From positions 1 through 31,802 of IMG/VR virus record IMGVR_UViG_3300042485_002742: a stretch of 31,802 bases of DNA, one strand, 5' to 3'. A program made the translations under genes and the position numbers. Within the stretch, counting starts at the first letter, position 1, and every line of letters starts with the position of its first letter. This document shows positions 25,047-30,769 of the stretch, in pieces. Under the pieces are notes generated by a model. The model was not told the origin of the DNA and searched no databases. It saw nothing but the letters and a program-made list of their open reading frames with translations. The stretch comes from a virus.

Positions 25047-25487
25047 TTAATAATATGAAGGTTGTTGGTAAATGTAACAGGAATCTTTACCTGGTATTTT
25101 ATCAGGTATTGGTTGTTGACTTGCTTCTTCTTTAAACCAAAACCAGGTACCAATATTATATTTTTCAATATGGTGTTTTATGTCTTTCTGTATTTGTGTT
25201 TCTCGTTTTTCATACTTACTTAAGTATTGCTTATTGAATTCACTATAATTTATTGAAGGCAGATACCATAACTTTTCTACTTTATCCCATTTGATACCAT
25301 ATTTTTTGGCTTCGTCTTTATCATCATATGGTATTTTATAATATTGGCGAAAACAATAATCAGTGATGTCATCTTTAGATGCCCATTTCATAAATTTCCC
25401 ATCTTCATTAACCCAATAACCAGGTTTATAAAATGGATCGTAGTTCTCTTCTTTGACTTTCGGTGTTTTACCTATAATTAATGGCAT
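25047..25487 (-). CDS. DUF5710-containing phage protein
   Basis: 146 residues. 'YKIPYDDKDEAKKYGIKWD' then 'KVEKLWYLPS' is the DUF5710 signature (an element seen in DNA primase-like and mobile-element proteins, with the pattern 'VP...K..AK..GA.WD...K.WY.P'). Flanking parts are charged and Trp/Tyr-rich with no enzyme motif. AGAGATAAGAA precedes the ATG. It sits between an HNH gene and endonuclease VII, suggesting a DNA-handling accessory role, but this is inference from context. Confidence 0.65.
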   Translation of the reverse strand: MPLIIGKTPKVKEENYDPFYKPGYWVNEDGKFMKWASKDDITDYCFRQYYKIPYDDKDEAKKYGIKWDKVEKLWYLPSINYSEFNKQYLSKYEKRETQIQKDIKHHIEKYNIGTWFWFKEEASQQPIPDKIPGKDSCYIYQQPSYY

Positions 25488-25516
25488 TTCTTATCTCTTG
25501 TGTTAGTGTTAATGAA

Positions 25517-25993
25517 TCATAATGGTTTCTTATTTTCTAATAATGCTTGCTTTCTTCTTTCATAATCAAGTCTATTTCTTTCTTTCTTTTTCTCTCTACA
25601 TTTTCTAGTTCTTTCTGCATTAGTCATTGGTGGTTTCTTTTCTTTTCCTAATGCTTGCTTTCTTCTTTCATATGCACGTCTATTTTGTTCTTTCTTATCA
25701 ATAGGTGTTTTCTTTTCTTTTTTCTTTCTAGAAATAGTTCGTTTTAAATGATACAATGAATTACATCTATGTATTCCTTTATGGGTTAACCATTCAATAG
25801 GAATCATCCGTAATAATTTATGTGCTAATCTATGTTCCTTTGGTGTCAATAATGCAATATTCAAAACAATATCAGGACCACCATATTGCTTTGGAATTAT
25901 GTGATGAGCATCATATTCCCATGCATTACTTTTCATATTGATTCGATTGATACCTTTTTGCATTAATTCAAAATATAATTTGTAATAATTCAT
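25517..25993 (-). CDS. HNH endonuclease
   Basis: 158 residues from ATG 25993; GGAAGAT is upstream, and 'MNYYKLYFELMQKG' aligns with the start of the second HNH protein at 28976. The HNH core is 'YDAHHIIPKQYGG' (His30/His31), Asn45 and 'TPKEHRLAHKLL' (His54/His58). The C-terminal third is very basic and contains two near-identical copies of 'YERRKQAL' and a 'RTRKCREKKKERNR' segment, probably DNA-contacting. A 24-bp direct DNA repeat (25541-25564 and 25649-25672) encodes the duplicated part. Probably a free-standing homing nuclease; no intron is seen around it. Confidence 0.82.
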   Translation of the reverse strand: MNYYKLYFELMQKGINRINMKSNAWEYDAHHIIPKQYGGPDIVLNIALLTPKEHRLAHKLLRMIPIEWLTHKGIHRCNSLYHLKRTISRKKKEKKTPIDKKEQNRRAYERRKQALGKEKKPPMTNAERTRKCREKKKERNRLDYERRKQALLENKKPL

Positions 25994-26043
25994 ATCTTCC
26001 ATTGTTGTTTATTATTGAAGGGGTTATGTAAGGTGTTATACTG

Positions 26044-26183
26044 AGCAGGTAAACCTGCTATGGTCTCGCTATCGCTCTATGTTCGCTATCGCTCACATAT
26101 TCACGATACCTCACCCATGTTTTTTTATTTTCTTTTTTATTTTTTAAGAAACACATATGAGATACATGAGATACATGAGATAT
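26044..26183. repeat. Hairpin and short tandem repeats in a gene-free stretch
   Basis: AGCAGGT-AA-ACCTGCT (26044-26059) is a perfect 7-bp hairpin. TCGCTATCGCTC occurs twice (26066-26077 and 26083-26094). ATGAGATA[CT] occurs three times in tandem (26157-26183). No convincing gene lies between 25994 and 26268. A small plus-strand frame at 26300 (22 codons, AAGGAAA upstream) overlaps the RNA candidate and is unsupported. Confidence 0.6.
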
Positions 26184-26267
26184 ATGATTGATTATCTATT
26201 ATAAACAACTCATCAGGAGAGATGGATTATACAGAGTGGTATTATGCCCCCATAAAAATGGGAGCAT

Positions 26268-26722
26268 AAAAAAATATCAGTATTCGAAGGAAATACGTCA
26301 TGAGTAGAGTTACACTGATTACAGAGGCGGTTGGCCGATTACCTCGAAGTGCGTTTATGTTTCATTGAAAATATAACTTTGATCGCTACAAGTGATGCTT
26401 ATTGCACCCACGTCATTGTCTTATTTTCAAATATGTCCAACGGTGGCATTAGGAAAATACTCTACCATATTCCTAATACGTCTGGGAATTACCCAGTCTT
26501 TAGCCTTTTTTCATTTATTCAAATTTTCGAAATTGGTTGTACTGAAGGCGTATCCAATCATCATCCACAACACTAGGTGTGGGTAGTCGAAAAAGTCACT
26601 GCTTCTGCTCAGTTGTTGCGCTCAATGCGAAGAACATTCCATTGCCAACGGCACCTATCAAACCACCGGTGCGAGTGTATCAGAAGTTTTATTGCCTTAA
26701 TTTTGCCTGTCTATTGCCTAAT
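26268..26722 (-). ncRNA. Candidate ~455-nt structured RNA
   Basis: A perfect sigma70 promoter (26729-26757) reads into a gene-free stretch with many local inverted repeats. Pairs seen are GCACC/GGTGC (26651/26668), GTTG-CAATG/CATTG-CAAC (26615-26649), CTGGG/CCCAG (26482-26496), ATTAGGAA/TTCCTAAT (26448-26477), AATTT/AAATT (near 26522), and GAGG-CGG/CCG-CCTC (26324-26345). It ends with ATCAGT/ACTGAT (26313-26318 with 26275-26280) and a T run at 26268-26274, terminator-like. Open frames on both strands are short and overlap each other, with no family match and no ribosome binding site. The 5' end is inferred from the promoter. It does not show tmRNA, RNase P or group I intron signatures that I recognise. 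A degenerate host gene remnant is the main alternative, because 26511-26621 (minus) reads as a protein-like fragment. Confidence 0.45.
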
Positions 26723-26728
26723 CTTTGT

Positions 26729-26757
26729 ATTATACTAAATGTATTTATCACTGTCAA
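26729..26757 (-). promoter_or_regulatory. Perfect consensus sigma70 promoter driving the RNA candidate
   Basis: TTGACA (26752-26757), exactly 17 bp, TATAAT (26729-26734) on the minus strand; predicted start near 26722. A GATAAATA box (26742-26749) lies inside the spacer. No gene with a recognisable product lies downstream. Confidence 0.85.
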
Positions 26758-26804
26758 GTGATTTTAGTAAAATAATTTTTTTATTTTCTCTTATCCATCT
26801 AAAA

Positions 26805-26944
26805 CATCTTTTCCCGAGATGCTTCTGGCTGCGGGAAACAACCAGAAGAAGTTGAAAAGGAAACTTTCGTAATCAAGTCATGTTGCATCACTTGATACAT
26901 TTATTTATCATTTGTTGGTGAACTAACTCGCCCTAAAGGACGAG
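26805..26944 (-). other. Row of five hairpins at and beyond the 3' end of tnpB
   Basis: Consecutive stems: CATCT/AGATG (26805-26821), CTTCTGG/CCAGAAG (26822-26848), AAGTT/AACTT (26849-26866), TCAAGT/ACTTGA (26873-26895), and CTCG-CC/GG-CGAG (26927-26944). The last overlaps the tnpB stop and resembles the right-end hairpin of IS200/IS605 elements, where the omega RNA scaffold ends. The other four follow almost without gaps. Another GATAAATA box lies at 26902-26909. Tnp-associated guide RNA or phage regulatory RNA is inferred. Confidence 0.5.
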
Positions 26945-28114
26945 GCTTCCTGATTCATTGATACCTAGTAATTGACCAATCATTACTAATTGATCATACC
27001 GGGGATCTCCACAGGCATTAAGTCGGGCAGTTCCTGCCCTATCAATATTAATCGCGGCATTTAAGTCGCGATCTATTACTTCTCCACATGACTTGCAGTC
27101 ATATGTTCTACTTGATAACTCGATGTCTTGTATACTACCACAGTTTGAACAAGTCTTACTAGACGGGTAATAGCGGTCAATTATTACCGTTTTACCACCG
27201 TATAATTCAGACTTGTATTCGATAAACTGCCGAAGCATAGCAAATCCGTTATCTTTGATAATATGGCCATTCCATTGCTGTATTGATTTGACATTTAAAT
27301 CTTCCAATGAAATCACATCATAATCATCGACAAGCTGACGAGAAAGTTTATGAAAGTAATCTAATCGTTTTAGTTTAACACGATAATTCGCTTTAGTCAA
27401 CTTCAATTGAGCTTTTAAGTAATTATGACTACCTTTTTTCTTACGAGATAGCCCTCGTTGTAATTTCTTAATTTTCGCTTGGTTTTCACGAAGAAATTTA
27501 GGAATTACATAACGAATGCCATTACTTAATACGTATTCAGATGAATTCAGGTCAATACCAACTGAATTAGTAGTAGTAGTTCTCGTAGGTAATTTTGGTT
27601 TTGTACATGTAACTACAACAAACCAATTATGGGCTTCTTGTTTTATTTGACATGTCTTGAAATCACTAGGTAATGCCCTATGATAACGGCATTTAATCCA
27701 TCCGATATTAGGTATTTTAAATTTACCTGAATTGAAATCACAGTTTCTATCAGAATTGACCATAGCTAGGGTGAAGGATCCGTTAAAGTTTCGTTTTTTC
27801 TTAAACTTTGGAAATCCTTTAGTAGCTTTAGAATTCTTTTTAAAACTAGCTTTCAATGCCACATCAAGATAGCGGATAGTTTGTTGTAAGCTCGTTGATG
27901 GTGAAGATTGCAACCATTCAGTAGCTTTTTTCAAACTGGTTAAATCTGCACTGTTTTTATTGAAAAACCTGAACTTGTTATCGATCTGGTATTGTTGCAT
28001 TTCTTGATTTAAGAAATGATTCCAGACATAGCGATTGTTACCAACTACTTGGTTTAATAATTGGATCTGTTCCTGTGATGGGTACAATCGATATTTATAT
28101 TTCAGGTTTTGCAT
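26933..28114 (-). CDS. tnpB: TnpB RNA-guided endonuclease
   Basis: 393 residues, normal length. An N-terminal OrfB helix-turn-helix part ('YKYRLYPSQEQIQLLNQVVG') precedes the wedge region. The RuvC-like catalytic residues are all present: Asp188 ('VGIDLNSS'), Glu271 ('ISLEDLNV') and Asp350 ('DRDLNAAINI'). The zinc ribbon has Cys322/Cys325 and Cys340/Cys343 ('CSNCG', 'CKSCG'). The C-terminus is short. TnpB cuts DNA next to a short 5' motif, directed by an omega RNA made from the 3' end of its own gene and the flanking DNA. The predicted promoter at 28223-28251 gives a leader of about 100 nt. There is no clear Shine-Dalgarno before the ATG. Intact residues argue against a TldR-type repressor. 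Confidence 0.93.
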   Translation of the reverse strand: MQNLKYKYRLYPSQEQIQLLNQVVGNNRYVWNHFLNQEMQQYQIDNKFRFFNKNSADLTSLKKATEWLQSSPSTSLQQTIRYLDVALKASFKKNSKATKGFPKFKKKRNFNGSFTLAMVNSDRNCDFNSGKFKIPNIGWIKCRYHRALPSDFKTCQIKQEAHNWFVVVTCTKPKLPTRTTTTNSVGIDLNSSEYVLSNGIRYVIPKFLRENQAKIKKLQRGLSRKKKGSHNYLKAQLKLTKANYRVKLKRLDYFHKLSRQLVDDYDVISLEDLNVKSIQQWNGHIIKDNGFAMLRQFIEYKSELYGGKTVIIDRYYPSSKTCSNCGSIQDIELSSRTYDCKSCGEVIDRDLNAAINIDRAGTARLNACGDPRYDQLVMIGQLLGINESGSLVL

Positions 28115-28135
28115 TAGTTATTTAGTGGTAATTGC

Positions 28136-28164
28136 TTGACATGATTAAATTTTGGGTATATAAT
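28136..28164 (+). promoter_or_regulatory. Perfect consensus sigma70 promoter reading out of tnpB left end
   Basis: TTGACA (28136-28141), exactly 17 bp, TATAAT (28159-28164) on the plus strand, start near 28171. It points away from tnpB, through the left-end hairpin, and faces the tnpB promoter. The nearest plus-strand gene is at 29098. Confidence 0.82.
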
Positions 28165-28175
28165 TCGCCTTTCAT

Positions 28176-28195
28176 CCCCGCCTTAAAAGACAGGG
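28176..28195 (-). other. Left-end hairpin of the tnpB element
   Basis: CCCTGTCT-TTTA-AGGCGGGG on the minus strand forms an 8-bp stem with G-U/G-T pairs; on the plus strand two of these become mismatches, so the minus strand is the functional folded strand. Confidence 0.55.
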
Positions 28196-28222
28196 TATTA
28201 CGGCTCGATTGATAAAAACTGT

Positions 28223-28251
28223 ATTATAACAGATGACAAAAAATTTGTCAA
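28223..28251 (-). promoter_or_regulatory. Perfect consensus sigma70 promoter of tnpB
   Basis: TTGACA (28246-28251), exactly 17 bp, TATAAT (28223-28228) on the minus strand; predicted start near 28216, 100 nt upstream of the tnpB ATG. The spacer holds part of a 7-bp inverted repeat TGACAAA/TTTGTCA (28234-28250), a possible operator. Confidence 0.85.
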
Positions 28252-28288
28252 GCAAATCTTTTTCTCTTAATTCGCAGGGGTCCTCTCA

Positions 28289-28330
28289 TTCCTCTTCCTC
28301 CCCCCTCTCTCCTCCTCCACCTCTCCCCCC
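28289..28330. repeat. Polypyrimidine tract with G-run complement
   Basis: 42 bases of C/T on the plus strand with a single A (28319), followed by a purine-rich AAGGAAGGAAGGAAG (28337-28350 region). The complementary strand has several G runs (two of six G), so triplex or quadruplex structure is conceivable. Very unlike the AT-rich surroundings. Confidence 0.8.
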
Positions 28331-28370
28331 TACATAAGGAAGGAAGGAAGTACATCTATGTACTATTAGT

Positions 28371-28604
28371 GTGTAGCGGTTTTGTGTAAAATGGCTGCAG
28401 CCCAGTAAAATCAACAGTGTGTAGCGGTTTTTAGATGTGTAGCGGTTTTTAGATGTGTAGCGGTTTTTAGATGTGTAGCGGTTTTTAGATGTGTAGCGGT
28501 TTTGTGTAAAATGGCTGCAGCCCAGTAAAATCAACAGTGTGTAGCGGTTTTGTGTAAAATGGCTGCAGCCCAGTAAAATCAACAGTGTGTAGCGGTTTTT
28601 GGTA
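28371..28604. repeat. Eight-copy tandem repeat with 48-bp and 18-bp periods
   Basis: The core GTGTAGCGGTTTT starts at 28371, 28419, 28437, 28455, 28473, 28491, 28539 and 28587: spacings 48, 18, 18, 18, 18, 48, 48. The 18-bp unit is GTGTAGCGGTTTTTAGAT. The 48-bp unit adds an insert containing the palindrome GGCTGCAGCC flanked by GTAAAA on both sides. Copies are identical, so this is not a CRISPR array. Because all periods are multiples of three, long shadow frames cross it. No gene is credible in 28115-28655. Confidence 0.92.
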
Positions 28605-28655
28605 AAAAGAATTGTCAAGCACAAAAAAATCCATATTAAGAATAAATGTCAATAC

Positions 28656-28976
28656 TTATTTTTTTAATTTGAATCTAAAGTGTTCTAAATGAATCCGTTT
28701 TCTAACCCATTTCTTCATCTCTTTCATTAAAAAGTGCTTCTTTCTTTGATGGTAGAAAAAACATTCAACCGAAAACCATTGAGTTCCACCAAATATCTTG
28801 GCAAGTAATAGATGTGCAATGTAATGCTCTTTAAATGTCAAATTGACTAAATTAGGTGGTTCATCATTACCATTCATTGATCTAGGTATTATATGATGCC
28901 TCTCATAGTATTCATCAAGATATTCTCTTTTTTGTGCTTTAGTTATTAATTGATTGTAAATTTTAATGTAATTCAT
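28656..28976 (-). CDS. HNH endonuclease
   Basis: 106 residues from ATG 28976 (AAAGGCAG upstream; an ATG at 28988 is less well placed). The HNH core is 'YYERHHIIPRSMNG' (His27/His28), 'NLVNLTFKEHYIAHLLL' (Asn and His51/His55), the pattern of T4-like MobE/SegX-type free-standing HNH nucleases. The opening 'MNYIKIYNQLITK' is related to the HNH gene at 25993. The C-terminus is basic ('KKWVRKRIHLEHFRFKLKK'). A homing or mobile nuclease; no intron is seen. Confidence 0.82.
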   Translation of the reverse strand: MNYIKIYNQLITKAQKREYLDEYYERHHIIPRSMNGNDEPPNLVNLTFKEHYIAHLLLAKIFGGTQWFSVECFFYHQRKKHFLMKEMKKWVRKRIHLEHFRFKLKK

Positions 28977-29007
28977 CTGCCTTTCCATTGCCTATACCTT
29001 TAGTTAT

Positions 29008-29064
29008 CCAAAAAATGCTCTTTTTGGGCTATATGAGCCTGTTTTTAGCGTTCATGTATAAATA
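29008..29064 (+). promoter_or_regulatory. Divergent control region: two hairpins and a TATAAATA box
   Basis: CCAAAAA/TTTTTGG (29008-29027) is followed by GGCT/AGCC (29027-29038) with TGTTTTT after it on the plus strand, a weak terminator-like structure. TATAAATA (29057-29064), identical to the T4 late promoter octamer, lies 33 nt upstream of the plus-strand gene start at 29098. Confidence 0.45.
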
Positions 29065-29097
29065 CATATGTAACAAAGACAAATGGAGGTTACAACA

Positions 29098-29472
29098 ATG
29101 GAACTACTAAAATTAACTAAATCAGAATCTGCTAAACTACCAAGAACTCATGTTCACCCACGTATGACTAAAAAAGAAGTAAATTTTTACAGACAGCAAT
29201 TTCCTGAAGTTGACATAAATTATGCCTTGACTCGCTTTACCTATCAGCGCAGACATGCTGAGGTCATTCGCGGTGTTAAATTTGAAATGTCATTTGAACA
29301 ATGGCTGCAATTATGGTTAGATAGCGGACACTGGGATAAAAGAGGACGTGGTGCAGAAAACTATTGTCTCGCGAGAAACAAAGATGAAGGTGCGTATGCT
29401 GTTGATAATGTTTACATTGCTACTAATAGCCAGAATATTAAAGATAGATACATTAATAAGAAATTGGTATAA
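29098..29472 (+). CDS. Conserved phage protein (GRG...YCLAR family)
   Basis: 124 residues from ATG 29098; GGAGG (29085-29089) is its ribosome binding site, which excludes the in-frame ATG at 29083. The C-terminal half 'WDKRGRGAENYCLARNKDEG' then 'AYAVDNVYIATNSQNIKD' is a conserved phage/mobile-element motif ('RGR....Y..AR..D.G.Y...NV.I.T...N') often seen in proteins near homing nucleases. It resembles the DNA-recognition part of HNH-family proteins but lacks a visible catalytic triad. First gene of a two-gene plus-strand unit with the GIY-YIG gene. Function unknown. Confidence 0.68.
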   Translation: MELLKLTKSESAKLPRTHVHPRMTKKEVNFYRQQFPEVDINYALTRFTYQRRHAEVIRGVKFEMSFEQWLQLWLDSGHWDKRGRGAENYCLARNKDEGAYAVDNVYIATNSQNIKDRYINKKLV

Positions 29473-29484
29473 TAGAGATTTTAA

Positions 29485-30075
29485 ATGGAATTAATTATGA
29501 CAGAAACATATCTTTACATCAAACAGCACAGTATAACTGGAATGAAATATTTCGGTAAAACTACTAGAGACCCATACAAATATAATGGTAGTGGTAAACA
29601 TTGGTTGCGCCATATTAAGAAACACGGTAAGGAACACGTAAAAACCATTTGGTGTAAATTATTTACTGATATAGATGAATTAGAAAGAACTGCTATTGCC
29701 ATGAGTGAGATGTATGATGTGGTAGATAGTGAATATTGGGCTAATTTAATTAATGAAAATGGATTAGATGGTAATCCATCTGGCATTAATTTTTCTGAAG
29801 AAACCCGTGTTAAATTGAGTATTGCGATGAAAGGTGAAAAAAATCATATGTATGGAAAGACTGGTATTTTATCTCCTAATTATGGAAAAAACCATTCAGA
29901 AGAATCACGTGCTAAAATTAGTATTGCGATGAATGGAAAAAACCATTCAGAAGAATCACGTGCTAAAATGAGCAATCGTGCTAAATCAAGAACTATTACT
30001 ACATGTCCTCATTGTAATAAATCAGGAAGCACTAATATGAAGCGTTATCACTTCGATAATTGTAAATTTAAGTAA
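29485..30075 (+). CDS. GIY-YIG homing endonuclease with NUMOD3 repeats
   Basis: 196 residues, or 192 if ATG 29497 is used (GGA is 8 nt upstream; both starts are plausible). The GIY-YIG core is 'YLYIKQHSITGMKYFGKTT' with the downstream 'YNGSGKHWLRHIKKHG'. Three NUMOD3-type helices ('FSEETRVKLSIAMKG', then 'HSEESRAKISIAMNG', then 'HSEESRAKMS') are DNA-binding repeats. The end is a zinc finger 'CPHC...H...NC'. A 37-bp perfect direct repeat (29882-29918, 29933-29969) shows that one NUMOD3 unit was duplicated recently. Probably a free-standing homing nuclease. Followed directly by a strong terminator. Confidence 0.88.
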   Translation: MELIMTETYLYIKQHSITGMKYFGKTTRDPYKYNGSGKHWLRHIKKHGKEHVKTIWCKLFTDIDELERTAIAMSEMYDVVDSEYWANLINENGLDGNPSGINFSEETRVKLSIAMKGEKNHMYGKTGILSPNYGKNHSEESRAKISIAMNGKNHSEESRAKMSNRAKSRTITTCPHCNKSGSTNMKRYHFDNCKFK

Positions 30076-30116
30076 TTAAAGAAGCCCCAATCGTAATGAA
30101 AGGGGCTTCTTTAATT
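30074..30116 (+). terminator. Strong bidirectional terminator after the GIY-YIG gene
   Basis: Perfect 15-bp stem AATTAAAGAAGCCCC/GGGGCTTCTTTAATT (30074-30088 with 30102-30116) and a 13-nt loop, overlapping the stop codon. The U-rich arm works on both strands. Confidence 0.88.
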
Positions 30117-30211
30117 ATGGAGATTAATTATGCCGAGAAACTACTTCAGCATTATTATTTATCTTTTTCTTTCAATTTTTGACTAAAAAACTCATTATAA
30201 CACATACTGCA
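30117..30211. other. Intergenic stretch with a GATAAATA box and a doubtful micro-ORF
   Basis: A minus-strand GATAAATA (30156-30163) has no gene directly downstream. On the plus strand ATG 30131 after GGAGATTAATT could encode an 18-residue hydrophobic peptide ('YFSIIIYLFLSIF'). Nothing else is seen. Confidence 0.35.
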
Positions 30212-30352
30212 TTATTGTGCAACTAAATCTGCCACAATATTTACAATTGGCTCAATAGTTTCTGGTTGAATATCCATACCAAAATAACCAGCAACTAATG
30301 TTCCAATTGAAATTACTAATCCCACTATTAATTTTTTTAATTTGCTATTCAT
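30212..30352 (-). CDS. 46-residue membrane protein (possible holin-like)
   Basis: Starts at ATG 30352 after AGGAGAGTGAA, an excellent ribosome binding site. A basic N-terminus ('MNSKLKKL') precedes one hydrophobic helix ('IVGLVISIGTLVAGYFGM') and a short acidic, amphipathic C-terminus ending 'IVADLVAQ'. It directly follows the coiled-coil membrane protein gene. This resembles tiny class-III-type or accessory holins, but no endolysin gene is visible nearby, so the lysis role is only suggested. Confidence 0.65.
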   Translation of the reverse strand: MNSKLKKLIVGLVISIGTLVAGYFGMDIQPETIEPIVNIVADLVAQ

Positions 30353-30361
30353 TTCACTCTC

Positions 30362-30649
30362 CTATTTAATAAATTGCATCACAATAGTAGCAATAAAAGC
30401 AATAATACTTCCAACAATTGTTAATGTTTTCCATATATTATGCCCTGTATTATTAATATTATTAATTTTGTTATCAAGTGATACATTAACTAATCTAAAT
30501 TGCACTAACTCTTCTTTAATACCATCTAATGCGTTTCCAATTTTTTCAAATACTGTTTCAACTTTATTCTCGATAAAATCTACTCGTTTTTCTATTTCAA
30601 CCATTCGTACTTCCAAAATTGCGACCGTTTTGTCTAAATCATTCATCAT
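30362..30649 (-). CDS. XhlA/holin-accessory-like coiled-coil membrane protein
   Basis: 95 residues. A long heptad-patterned helix ('LEVRMVEIEKRVDFIENKVE', then 'TVFEKIGNALDGIKEELVQ') is followed by one C-terminal transmembrane segment ('TLTIVGSIIAFIATIVMQF') and a short tail. This layout is that of hemolysin XhlA-like proteins found in phage lysis cassettes. GGGAGTA precedes the ATG. Its position next to the 46-residue membrane protein supports a two-gene membrane unit; the biochemical role is unproven. Confidence 0.65.
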   Translation of the reverse strand: MMNDLDKTVAILEVRMVEIEKRVDFIENKVETVFEKIGNALDGIKEELVQFRLVNVSLDNKINNINNTGHNIWKTLTIVGSIIAFIATIVMQFIK

Positions 30650-30658
30650 TACTCCCTT

Positions 30659-30769
30659 TTAATTTACAATTATTGAAATGGTATCTTTTTTAGTGGTTTT
30701 ACCAAAGTATTTTAATCCAGTTATACTATGTTGCTTTATATAAAGATATGTTTCGATAGTATCACTCAT
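30659..30769 (-). pseudogene. Truncated GIY-YIG endonuclease N-terminus
   Basis: A 36-codon frame starts at ATG 30769 (AAGGATAAG upstream; ATGA overlap with the previous stop). It reads 'ETYLYIKQHSITGLKYFGKT', almost identical to the first residues of the intact GIY-YIG protein on the opposite strand, then ends 'KKDTISIIVN'. DNA identity over about 65 bp is high, so the two form an inverted repeat (about 29499-29565 against 30692-30758). It lacks the catalytic Arg/Glu helices and is a broken copy or a domesticated fragment. Confidence 0.75.

Larger units (their letters stand above)
26905..28215 (-). mobile_element. Solitary tnpB element (IS200/IS605, IS1341-like)
   Basis: tnpB without a neighbouring tnpA Y1 transposase, bounded by subterminal hairpins: left end CCCTGTCT-TTTA-AGGCGGGG (minus strand, 28176-28195) and right end CTCGTCC-TTTA-GGGCGAG (26927-26944). 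No target-site duplication is expected for this family. Exact ends cannot be fixed by eye. The element would depend on a helper TnpA for movement. Confidence 0.6.

Noticed and set aside
26243-26268. Hairpin TATGCCCCCAT/ATGGGAGCATA as a terminator
   Set aside because: The stem has one mismatch and no T run follows it on either strand. The T run belongs upstream on the minus strand.
26268-26722. tmRNA, RNase P RNA or group I intron
   Set aside because: None of the conserved core sequences or end pairings that I know for these RNAs could be found on either strand.
26331-26761. Overlapping plus-strand frames of 60-81 codons
   Set aside because: No ribosome binding sites, no family resemblance, mutual overlap, and a perfect promoter reads the other strand.
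28371-28604. CRISPR-like array
   Set aside because: The sequences between cores are identical to each other, so there are no spacers.
28286-28624. 112-codon minus-strand frame with repeated 'RYTSKN' and 'RYTLLILLGCSHFTQN'
   Set aside because: It exists only because the repeat periods (48, 18) are multiples of three. No ribosome binding site; the C-terminus is just the translated pyrimidine tract.
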